This document shows, piece after piece, positions 28,409 through 36,027 of a stretch of DNA of 64,000 nucleotides (position 1 is its first letter; each line of letters starts with the position of its first letter). The notes below the pieces were generated by a model, which saw only the letters and a list, made by a program, of their open reading frames with translations, did no database searches and was not told the origin of the DNA. The translations under genes and the position numbers were made by a program. The DNA is from Chlamydiota bacterium (GTDB lineage: Bacteria > Auribacterota > JACPWU01), in assembly GCA_016178055.1 (NCBI GenBank), contig JACOUC010000046.1, positions 1 to 64,000 on the forward strand. Direction: 5' to 3'.

Positions 28409-28606
28409 CCCACCACCTGCTTGTGGCTCAATCCCACCACTTGCTGTGCCACCAAAGTTTGATCCAATTTTTTCAAACTAGCCCAAAGCCCCAACAGCAA
28501 GTGGTGGGACAAAGAGCCAATGCCATACACCATGTTCATCGTCATACCTTTTCCTTACCCCCTTACCACAGCTAATCCGCGTTCCGCGGATCAGCAGGTG
28601 GTGGGA
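28408..28606. repeat. Nested palindromic repeat of the CCCACCACCTGCT family
   Basis: Outer arms TCCCACCACCTGCT (28408-28421) and AGCAGGTGGTGGGA (28593-28606) enclose a second pair, TCCCACCACTTGCTGT (28432-28447) and ACAGCAAGTGGTGGGA (28494-28509), and a small CCGCG hairpin. Related arms occur in the giant ORF (38977-39055) and in the candidate RNA at 51.9-52.1 kb. No gene is seen in this gap between hisD and rnr. Confidence 0.8.
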
Positions 28607-28716
28607 TCATCTCTATCTCCTATAAAAAATCAAAGGGGTTCATTCTAACATAGAAAAGAACTGTGTAACCAAAATTTTAAGGACATCCACTTTCACATTT
28701 ATGCTACGATTAAAGG

Positions 28717-30804
28717 GTGATTAATCCATCATCCATCTTAGACATACTTAAAGGAAATCCTGACTTTTCTCTTACCCTAAAAGAAATTAAATCCGCTCTC
28801 AAAGTACGTTCCAACGAAGTCCCTATTTTAAGACGTACTTTAAAACAGATGACTCACCGAGGTCAACTCAATCAACCTAAAAAAGGGTTTTTCTCTCTTC
28901 CAACAGAGGCTAATGCCCTTCAAGGTATTTTGAGAATGAACCCCAAGGGCTTTGGCTTTGTTGAACTCATTGAAAAAGAAAATGAAGAAGACCTTTTTAT
29001 CCACCGTGAAAACCTTTCTTCAGCCATACATGGGGATCTCGTTTCAGTTCAAATCATCTCTGAAGAGCGACGTGAAGGACGGGTAAAAGAAATTATCCAA
29101 AGGGCTCATGAAGAAATGGTAGGAACGCTTGAAAAGGAGAAAAATTTCTTCTTTGTCGTCCCTGACAATCCAAAACTAATTTATGATGTGATCATTCCTC
29201 CCGAAGCCCTTCACCAAGCAAAAGCCGAAGACAAAGTCATCGTTCAAATCACACGCTGGCCTTCTCAAAACTTAGGGCCTCAAGGTAAAATTATCGAGGT
29301 TTTGGGTCGAGCCTCCGATCCCAAACTAGATTCTCTCTCGATTGCCAGAACACAGGGTTTCGCCCTCAAGTTTCCTCCAGAAGTTGAGAAAGAATCGGAT
29401 GAATGGAGTGACTCTATTCCTAAGAATGAATATTCATCCCGTTGGGATCTCAGACATCTTCAAACCTTGACCATTGATCCCATCGATGCAAGAGATTTTG
29501 ACGATGCCATTTCAATCGAAAAATTGCATTCCGGATGGCGTCTAGGGATTCATATTGCCGACGTTTCTTTTTATGCCCCGCCCAACTCGCTCATCGACAA
29601 AGAGGCTTTTGAACGGGGATGCACGGTCTATTTTAAGGACCGGGCCATTCGAATGCTTCCAGAAAAACTCTCACGCCACATTTGTAGCCTTGAAGAGGGA
29701 AAAGACCGGCTGACCAAAACCGTTTTTGTGGAATTAGACCCGCACGGCAAAATAACGGATTGGAAATTAGGGAAAAGCATCATCAACTCAAAAAAAAGAT
29801 TTTCGTATGGCGAGGTGACAGAGGCCTTAAAAGAAAATCCGCCTCCTACATTTCCTAGCGAGTGGCTTCCTCTCTTAAAAGAATTAGAGAAGGCTACGAA
29901 TATATTATTTCATCAACGCATGAATCAGGGAGCCCTCGAACTTGATATCCCAGAAATTGATATATTACAGGATCATGATGGCCATCCAACCGCCATTCAT
30001 CTTATTTTGAAAGAACCTTCACATCGCCTGGTCGAAGAATGCATGCTTCTGGCCAATCATTTGATCGCCCGCTTCCTTATTGAAAAAAAACTTCCAGGCC
30101 TTTACAGAGTTCATCCTGCCCCTTCTCAAGCGGATCAGGAATCGTTTGTCAAATTGACTCATTCATTTGGCATGATCCGAAAATTTCAATTTGAGACAAA
30201 ATCTCTTCAAAATCTGGTCAAAGAATTTCATGGAAAACCAGCTTCAACCCTCATTAATATTGCCCTTTTACGTTCCTTAAGGGTTGCCCATTACTCAGAA
30301 AAAAACCTAGGCCATTTTGCGCTTGCCTTGGAAGCCTATAGCCACTTCACCTCCCCCATTCGGCGTTATCCGGATCTTTGTGTCCATCAAGTTCTCGATG
30401 CTCATTTTTCACATCGAAATTTTCCCAAGGAAAAGGATTTTTCAAAAATGGCCTATCAATCCTCGCTGATGGAAAAAAAGGCGGATGAGGCCGAACGAGA
30501 ATTTATTGAGATCAAGCGTTTGAGATTTTTAAACGATCGACTCGAAAAAGGTCATGCAAAGCCAAGCTCGGCTTTAATCAGCAACATTAAGGAATATGGC
30601 CTGGTCGTTGAAGACGAAGAAACATTGGCCCGAGGTTTTATTCACGTCTCATCCATGAAAGATGATTATTACATTTTTGACCCTGAACGCTTAGTTCTCC
30701 AAGGCCGTAGAAGCAATAAACGCTTTAAAATAGGCGATCGTGTCCGCGTCAAGGTCAGCCATGTTGATCTAAAAAAGAAACAAGTAGACTTTAAATTGGC
30801 GTGA
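28717..30804 (+). CDS. rnr: Ribonuclease R
   Basis: This 695-residue processive 3'-5' exoribonuclease has an N-terminal helix-turn-helix region, cold-shock domains (GILRMNPKGFGFVEL), the RNB catalytic domain (TIDPIDARDFDDAISIE, GIHIADVSFYA, YSHFTSPIRRYPDL) and a C-terminal S1 domain (ALISNIKEYGLVVE). The GTG at 28717 fits the domain start. There is no ribosome site, but an extended -10 (TGCTACGAT) ends only 6 bp before it, so the mRNA may be leaderless. Confidence 0.95.
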   Translation: MINPSSILDILKGNPDFSLTLKEIKSALKVRSNEVPILRRTLKQMTHRGQLNQPKKGFFSLPTEANALQGILRMNPKGFGFVELIEKENEEDLFIHRENLSSAIHGDLVSVQIISEERREGRVKEIIQRAHEEMVGTLEKEKNFFFVVPDNPKLIYDVIIPPEALHQAKAEDKVIVQITRWPSQNLGPQGKIIEVLGRASDPKLDSLSIARTQGFALKFPPEVEKESDEWSDSIPKNEYSSRWDLRHLQTLTIDPIDARDFDDAISIEKLHSGWRLGIHIADVSFYAPPNSLIDKEAFERGCTVYFKDRAIRMLPEKLSRHICSLEEGKDRLTKTVFVELDPHGKITDWKLGKSIINSKKRFSYGEVTEALKENPPPTFPSEWLPLLKELEKATNILFHQRMNQGALELDIPEIDILQDHDGHPTAIHLILKEPSHRLVEECMLLANHLIARFLIEKKLPGLYRVHPAPSQADQESFVKLTHSFGMIRKFQFETKSLQNLVKEFHGKPASTLINIALLRSLRVAHYSEKNLGHFALALEAYSHFTSPIRRYPDLCVHQVLDAHFSHRNFPKEKDFSKMAYQSSLMEKKADEAEREFIEIKRLRFLNDRLEKGHAKPSSALISNIKEYGLVVEDEETLARGFIHVSSMKDDYYIFDPERLVLQGRRSNKRFKIGDRVRVKVSHVDLKKKQVDFKLA

Positions 30805-30812
30805 AAAGATAA

Positions 30813-33398
30813 TTATTTTTTCTTAAATTCTATCTTCCCATTCTTATCCAGCGAAACCTTTAGTTTTTCCCCTTCCTTTACCTCGCCTTTCAAAATCTTT
30901 AAGGCCAAAGGATCCATCACCACCTGCTGAATCAATCTCTTTAAGGGTCTTGCCCCATAAACCGGGTCATAACCCTTTTCAGCAAGAAAGGCAACGACCT
31001 TAGAGTCAAATTCTAATTCAATTTTCTGACTCTCTAGACGGACTTTAAGAAGACGTGTCTGAATTTCAGTAATCGCCGCCATGTGTTCTTGAGAAAGCAA
31101 ATGAAAAACAATCGTCTCATCAATTCGATTTAGAAATTCAGGTCTGAATCTCTCTTTCAAGCTCTCCATCACAATTCTTTTAACTTCCTCATCAGAGGCA
31201 CGATCTGATGCTTGAATGGTTTCACTTCCAATATTTGAAGTCATCACAAGAACTGAATTCCTAAAATCAACGGTCCGCCCCTGCCCATCAGTTAATCTTC
31301 CATCATCCATAATTTGTAAGAGAATATTAAAAACATCCGCGTGAGCCTTTTCAATCTCATCAAAAAGAATCACACAATAAGGCCGCCTTCTCACCTTCTC
31401 GGTAAGATAGCCTCCTTCTTCATACCCGACATAACCAGGGGGAGCCCCGATCAAACGAGAAACGGAATGTTTTTCCATAAATTCAGACATATCAATTCTC
31501 AAAAGGGCGCTCTCATCATCAAAGAGAAATTGGGCCAAGGCCTTTGCAAGCTCGGTCTTTCCAACGCCGGTAGGCCCAAGAAACATAAACGTCCCCATCG
31601 GTCGATGAGGATCTTGAATCCCCGCTCTTGCCCTTCGAATCGCATTAGAAATAGCCGCCAAGGCCTTATCTTGCCCCACCACCCGTTTTCTCAAACGATC
31701 TTCCATCGTGATCAATTTCTGTCGCTCAGTTTCCAGCATTCTATGGACAGGAATTCCTGTCCATTTGGAAATGACTTCAGCAATATCTTCAGGCTCTACT
31801 TCTTCTTTAAGCATTTTGAGCGATTTTTGGAGTTGAGCAAGTTCATCATTTGCTTTTTGAAGATCCTTTTGAAATTGAGCCAGTGTTCCATAACGCAATG
31901 TTGCAACCTTTTCCAAATTTCCTTCACGTTCAGCCCTTATTTCTTCTGCTTTGATTCCTTCCATATCCGACTTGATTTTTCGAATCTTCTGAATCAACAC
32001 TTTCTCTTTTTCCCAATGACTTTTCATTGAAAATAATTTTTTTTCGAGATCCTTTAACTCGTCATTAAGCTTTTGAAGTCTTTCTATAGAATGTTCATCC
32101 TTCTCCCTCTGAAGAGCCTGTTTTTCAATCTCTAACTGTATCTTCTTTCGCTCAACCTCATCCAGTTCTGTCGGAAGACTATCAATTTCAATTCTCAACT
32201 TCGAAGCCGCTTCATCAATTAAATCAATGGCCTTATCGGGTAATTGACGCCCCGTAATATAGCGATGACTCAAAACAGCCGCAGCCACAAGCGCCGCATC
32301 TTGAATTCGAACTCCATGATGGACCTCATAACGTTCTTTCAACCCCCGCAAAATGCCCAGTGTATCTTCGACACTCGGCTCATTGATCAATACAGGTTGA
32401 AAACGCCTTTCAAGCGCCTTGTCTTTTTCAATATACTTGCGATATTCATCGAGGGTGGTCGCCCCAACACATTTGAGTTCTCCTCGAGCCAAGGCGGGCT
32501 TCAACATATTGGAGGCATCCACTGCCCCTTCCGCCGATCCTGCCCCAACCAAGGTATGAAGCTCATCAATGAATAAAATAATTTCTCCCGAAGCATCTTG
32601 AATTTCTTTGAGAAACGCCTTCAGACGATCTTCAAACTCTCCCCGATACTTGGCCCCTGCAATCATGGCCCCAAGATCCATGGCCAAAAGTCGTTTGTGT
32701 TTCAAAGACTCCGGAACATCGCCATTCACAATCCGAAGCGCCAGCCCTTCTGCAATCGCTGTTTTTCCCACCCCGGGATCTCCAATCAAAACGGGATTAT
32801 TTTTGGTCCGACGGGAAAGGACTTGCACCACACGTCTAATCTCATCATCCCGCCCAATCACAGGATCCAACTTCGATCGACGCGCCAAATCCGTAAGATC
32901 TCTTGCATATTTGGAAAGGGATTGATATTTATCTTCTGGATTTTGATCCGTCACGGAATGACTCCCCCTGACCTTAATCAAGGCCTGATAAAGATTATTT
33001 TTTTCAATCCCCTGTTTTTTCAACCAACGACCGATTTTTGAATCTGATTGAGTGATGGCAATCAATAAATGCTCTGTACTGACAAAGGCATCCTTTAAGC
33101 TTTTGGCCTCTTTAAGAGCCGTTTCAAGAACTTTCTGAAAATCGTTGGAAGGATAAACTTGAGTTGAAGATCCGTAGGCCTTTGAAAATGAATTAAAAAT
33201 TTCTTCTAAATGCTCTTTAACAACTGGGGTTCTCAGACCCACTGCTTCAAGTAAAGTTGGGACAATTCCTTCTTCTTGCTGAAGAAGAGCCCATAAAAGA
33301 TGTTCCGGCTCACCTTGAGGATGTTGCCGGCTGACAGCCTCCTCTTGCGCTTGGGCCAAAGCACCTTGCGCCTTAAGTGTAAATTGATCCAGCTGCAT
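30813..33398 (-). CDS. clpB: ClpB disaggregase
   Basis: This 861-residue AAA+ chaperone pulls proteins out of aggregates with DnaK. It shows the Clp N domain, first ATPase ([15 protein letters not shown]), a coiled middle domain (about residues 405-525, rich in [13 protein letters not shown]-type sequence) and the second ATPase ([15 protein letters not shown]). The middle domain distinguishes ClpB from ClpA/ClpC. It converges with rnr 8 bp away. Confidence 0.98.
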   Translation of the reverse strand: MQLDQFTLKAQGALAQAQEEAVSRQHPQGEPEHLLWALLQQEEGIVPTLLEAVGLRTPVVKEHLEEIFNSFSKAYGSSTQVYPSNDFQKVLETALKEAKSLKDAFVSTEHLLIAITQSDSKIGRWLKKQGIEKNNLYQALIKVRGSHSVTDQNPEDKYQSLSKYARDLTDLARRSKLDPVIGRDDEIRRVVQVLSRRTKNNPVLIGDPGVGKTAIAEGLALRIVNGDVPESLKHKRLLAMDLGAMIAGAKYRGEFEDRLKAFLKEIQDASGEIILFIDELHTLVGAGSAEGAVDASNMLKPALARGELKCVGATTLDEYRKYIEKDKALERRFQPVLINEPSVEDTLGILRGLKERYEVHHGVRIQDAALVAAAVLSHRYITGRQLPDKAIDLIDEAASKLRIEIDSLPTELDEVERKKIQLEIEKQALQREKDEHSIERLQKLNDELKDLEKKLFSMKSHWEKEKVLIQKIRKIKSDMEGIKAEEIRAEREGNLEKVATLRYGTLAQFQKDLQKANDELAQLQKSLKMLKEEVEPEDIAEVISKWTGIPVHRMLETERQKLITMEDRLRKRVVGQDKALAAISNAIRRARAGIQDPHRPMGTFMFLGPTGVGKTELAKALAQFLFDDESALLRIDMSEFMEKHSVSRLIGAPPGYVGYEEGGYLTEKVRRRPYCVILFDEIEKAHADVFNILLQIMDDGRLTDGQGRTVDFRNSVLVMTSNIGSETIQASDRASDEEVKRIVMESLKERFRPEFLNRIDETIVFHLLSQEHMAAITEIQTRLLKVRLESQKIELEFDSKVVAFLAEKGYDPVYGARPLKRLIQQVVMDPLALKILKGEVKEGEKLKVSLDKNGKIEFKKK

Positions 33399-33411
33399 AT
33401 GCGAAACCTCG

Positions 33412-33480
33412 GTCCTCGGTGATCAGTGATCAGTCTTCGCTTTCTGTAATCATTTTTTTCGATCACCGATGACTGATCAT
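33412..33480. repeat. Palindromic repeat upstream of clpB
   Basis: CTCGGTGATCAGTGATCAGTC and GATCACCGATGACTGATCA are inverted around a T-rich loop. It occupies the gap between the phosphohexomutase and clpB and touches the mutase stop codon. Confidence 0.65.
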
Positions 33481-34814
33481 CTATGACCTGCTTTTATCAT
33501 TCCCAAAATCTCACCTGACTTCTCTTTTAAGAGCTCCGGCGTTTTAGCCTCCACATTGAGCCTTAAAAGAGGCTCCGTATTTGACTTTCGGAGATTAAAC
33601 CACCAATCCTTAAATTCAATGGAAAGTCCATCCAGATGAAAAACACGTCCTCCACTAAACTTCTTTTCAATCTGACTCATTAAAGAATCAGGGTCCTTCA
33701 CTTTTGAATTGAGTTCTCCCGTCGAGGCATATCGTTTGAGAGGCTTAATCCGGCTTGCAAAGGATTTCCCGTCTTTAGAAAGAACATTCAACATCATCAC
33801 AAATGCAATCGCCGCACTGTCCGCAAAAAAGTTATCCCTGAAATAATAATGTCCTGAAAGCTCTCCCGCAAAAATTCCATTCGCCTCTCTCAAGGCTTGC
33901 TTAATGAAGGCATGCCCGACCCGGCACATCTGGGCTTTTCCCCCGTATTTTTCAATCTCCTCCTTCACAATCCAGCTAGAACGTAAATCGTAAAGAACCG
34001 TTTCCCCCGGATGACACTCAAGAAATTCTTTTGCAATCAGAGCGGTTGCAACATCCGCAGAAACAATTTTACCTTCATTGTCCACAAACATCACACGATC
34101 TGCATCTCCATCAAAAGCTGCCCCCAAATCCGCTTTATGTTCAAGGACCGCCTTTTGTAAATCCCGCATATTTTCAGGTTCTAGAGGATTTGCATCATGA
34201 TGTGGAAATGTCCCATCCAGCTCAAAATAAAGGGGAATCACTTCACATGGGAAAAAATCTAAAAGCTTCGGGGCAATCAATCCACCCATTCCATTTCCTG
34301 CATCGACCACAATTTTTAATTTCTTAATCTTCTTCGCAAATTTAAGAACGTGCTGAACATAATCGTCAATCACATCCTTCGTATAAATCTTTCCCTTTTT
34401 AGGGGCTGGTTCTATTTTTTTGAGAAACTGCACTTTTTTCTCTATTTCAGCAATCCCAGTCTTATAACTCACAGGATAAGCCCCCCACCGGCAAAGCTTG
34501 ACCCCGTTATACTCTTTTGAATTATGACTTGCCGTAATCATCACCCCCCCATCATACTGATAATGGGCTGTTGTAAAATTGATCATGGGTGTTGAAATAA
34601 GACCTACATCAATCACATCCACCCCTCCATCATTAAGACCTGAGGTTAGATGTTGAAAGAGAGAAAGAGATGAAGTACGCATATCCCTCCCCACGGCTAC
34701 GGTTCCTTTTTCAAAAACTTTTGAGATTGCATATCCAATCTTATAAGCAATCTCCTCATTAATCTGAGTCGGATAAATGCCTCTGATATCATACGCCTTA
34801 AAAATACCTGCCAT
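33477..34814 (-). CDS. Phosphomannomutase/phosphoglucomutase
   Basis: This 445-residue alpha-D-phosphohexomutase interconverts hexose 6- and 1-phosphates for sugar nucleotide supply. The phosphoserine loop is MITASHNSKEYNG, the metal loop FDGDADRVMF, the sugar loop GELSGHYYF and the phosphate-binding loop RKSNTEPLLRL. The combination fits the AlgC/ManB bifunctional group; substrate preference is not certain. Its stop is next to a palindromic repeat. Confidence 0.93.
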   Translation of the reverse strand: MAGIFKAYDIRGIYPTQINEEIAYKIGYAISKVFEKGTVAVGRDMRTSSLSLFQHLTSGLNDGGVDVIDVGLISTPMINFTTAHYQYDGGVMITASHNSKEYNGVKLCRWGAYPVSYKTGIAEIEKKVQFLKKIEPAPKKGKIYTKDVIDDYVQHVLKFAKKIKKLKIVVDAGNGMGGLIAPKLLDFFPCEVIPLYFELDGTFPHHDANPLEPENMRDLQKAVLEHKADLGAAFDGDADRVMFVDNEGKIVSADVATALIAKEFLECHPGETVLYDLRSSWIVKEEIEKYGGKAQMCRVGHAFIKQALREANGIFAGELSGHYYFRDNFFADSAAIAFVMMLNVLSKDGKSFASRIKPLKRYASTGELNSKVKDPDSLMSQIEKKFSGGRVFHLDGLSIEFKDWWFNLRKSNTEPLLRLNVEAKTPELLKEKSGEILGMIKAGHR

Positions 34815-34924
34815 AACTTATTCCCCCCTAAGAATGTTCGGACAATATAGCAGGGTGAAGGGTCGAGGGTCAAGGGGTGAGCGAGATTTGTGTTCGTAGC
34901 AAGTCAAGATGTCCCCTTTTAGTA

Positions 34925-34992
34925 GCAAATGAATTGTCCCCTTGGAATGATTCACCCATGGGTGAATCATTCCAAGGGGACAATTCATTTGC
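34925..34992. repeat. Perfect 68-bp palindrome
   Basis: The sequence from GCAAATGAATTGTCCCC to its exact complement GGGGACAATTCATTTGC is self-complementary through the centre CCCATGGG with no loop. A partial extra copy (GTAGCAA...GTCCCC) lies just before it at about 34897-34918. It sits between the phosphohexomutase start and the first cassette. It could be two abutted transposon ends, a very strong hairpin or an assembly fold-back. Confidence 0.9.
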
Positions 34993-35016
34993 TTATAACA
35001 AACCAGCCCATTTTGG

Positions 35017-35052
35017 TGGACATCATTTTTTAAACACGATATAGTGTAAGTG
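35017..35052 (+). promoter_or_regulatory. Leaderless promoter of cassette 1 gene A
   Basis: TGGACA (35017-35022), a 17-bp spacer and TATAGT (35040-35045) are followed after 7 nt by the ATG of gene A. The same hexamers and spacings occur at cassette 2. Confidence 0.75.
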
Positions 35053-35262
35053 ATGGCCGAGAAAAAGTTTTTGAATGATAAGCGTAGAGACAACGTATTC
35101 AAGTTGTGTCTTAATTTGTCGAGTATCCTTTTCGCGGCAATGCTGGCGTCAGAATTCTTTGTAAAGTTCAATCTGACGGTAAGGATAACATTATTTGCAG
35201 TTCTTGCTGGACTCATGATACTTGGAATTGTGATCACGCCTGCTGAGAAAGGAGATAAATGA
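35053..35262 (+). CDS. Cassette 1 protein A, two-helix membrane protein
   Basis: This 69-residue protein starts at an ATG 7 nt after a -10 box (a GTG precedes it in frame). A basic N-terminus (MAEKKFLNDKRRDNVFKLC) is followed by two hydrophobic helices (around residues 21-35 and 45-61) joined by EFFVKFNL, then a charged tail (TPAEKGDK). It is homologous by eye to the protein at 37721-37921 (shared AxEFF and hydrophobic pattern) and loosely resembles DUF6722. A probable partner of proteins B and C; function unknown. Confidence 0.7.
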   Translation: MAEKKFLNDKRRDNVFKLCLNLSSILFAAMLASEFFVKFNLTVRITLFAVLAGLMILGIVITPAEKGDK

Positions 35263-35263
35263 T

Positions 35264-35368
35264 ATGGCGCTTGAAGCCTCTTTAGCAGTTTTGTTATTTT
35301 TTGTATTTGTCCTGATAATGCTGGGCGTTGACCACTACCGATCCAAGCATCACCGACACGGACATTAA
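35264..35368 (+). CDS. Cassette 1 protein B, 34-residue membrane peptide with HHRHGH tail
   Basis: This peptide has one hydrophobic helix (LAVLLFFVFVLIMLG) and a polar tail VDHYRSKHHRHGH. It starts 1 nt after gene A, with a strong Shine-Dalgarno AAAGGAG 9 nt upstream inside gene A. The copy at 37926 has the same arrangement and tail with conservative changes (V/I, H/Q, S/T). It is too short for usual gene callers. The His-rich tail could bind metal or nucleic acid, which is speculation. Confidence 0.65.
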   Translation: MALEASLAVLLFFVFVLIMLGVDHYRSKHHRHGH

Positions 35369-35615
35369 TATTTATAGTGAACGCCACTATCAATAGAACC
35401 AGCATAATCCCGACAGAGCCCGCCATCCCAACACCACCCGAAATAGCCGCATATCCCAATTCTGCCGCTGAGGCTATACCCTAATTAAAAACCATTTCAA
35501 TCAGCTTCACCGCAAAGGGAAGGAGAATGAGGGATTTTAAAATGGGCTTGAGCGAAGCTCCACTGAAACGGAGCGAGATGTTATTTAATAATATGAAAAT
35601 CCTTGACTGGATTTT
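35325..35615 (-). other. Antisense conserved peptide region D, copy 1 (disrupted)
   Basis: The minus strand reads SLKPILKSLILLPFAVKLIE, then after a TAG, GIASAAELGYAA and MLVLLIVAFTI. Copy 2 at 37977-38285 reads nearly the same with many silent or conservative changes. Copy 1 has an in-frame stop and a one-base shift near 35585. It overlaps gene B on the opposite strand. Confidence 0.4.
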
Positions 35616-35631
35616 GAAGGAATCCTAAGAT
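35603..35631 (+). promoter_or_regulatory. Promoter of cassette 1 gene C
   Basis: TTGACT (35603-35608), 17-bp spacer and TAAGAT (35626-35631) precede the gene C start by 10 nt. The equivalent site in cassette 2 has the same -35 and spacer. Confidence 0.65.
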
Positions 35632-35641
35632 GTCTCTTATT

Positions 35642-35977
35642 ATGAAAGAAAATAAATCTACTAAGGGTCCCCAGACGGAAAACCATCTTGTCGTTATTCT
35701 TGAAGATATGAGAGCCAAATTCCAAGTCTTTGATGAAGGACTCATTTCGCTACGGAAAAAAACAGACCAGATGAACGCAAATCTCGAGTCGCTAAGAGAT
35801 GAAGTCGGTGATGTTCGTCTGCGTATGGCTCGTGTTGAAGCAAAGCTTGCAAAACTCGAAGAAAGCACTGCCCGTATCGAATCTGATATTAGACTGATCA
35901 AAAATGATCTGAAAGCTAAAGTCAGTTTTGAAGAATTTAAAGTCCTTGAAAAGAGACTCGCCGCCGCTACATCGTAA
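35642..35977 (+). CDS. Cassette 1 protein C, coiled-coil protein
   Basis: About 111 residues from 35642, chosen because MKEN aligns with MKEK of the second copy; an upstream ATG at 35630 with AAGGA is an alternative. It is highly charged and almost wholly coiled coil (LRKKTDQMNANLESLRDEVG, ARVEAKLAKLEESTARIESD), ending KVSFEEFKVLEKRLAAATS. The C-terminal half is nearly identical to the copy at 38297. No enzymatic motif is seen. It may form a trimer or a filament attached to proteins A and B. Confidence 0.7.
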   Translation: MKENKSTKGPQTENHLVVILEDMRAKFQVFDEGLISLRKKTDQMNANLESLRDEVGDVRLRMARVEAKLAKLEESTARIESDIRLIKNDLKAKVSFEEFKVLEKRLAAATS

Positions 35978-36027
35978 GGTTGTAATCTCGTCTTTTTCAA
36001 ATACTCGGAATTTGAGAGAAATTCACC

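Noticed and set aside
34818-36000. Minus-strand frames at 34818-35459 and 35581-36000
   Set aside because: Apart from the short conserved region D, they are Ser/Leu-rich shadows of the plus-strand cassette genes, which have promoters, ribosome sites and a paralogous copy.
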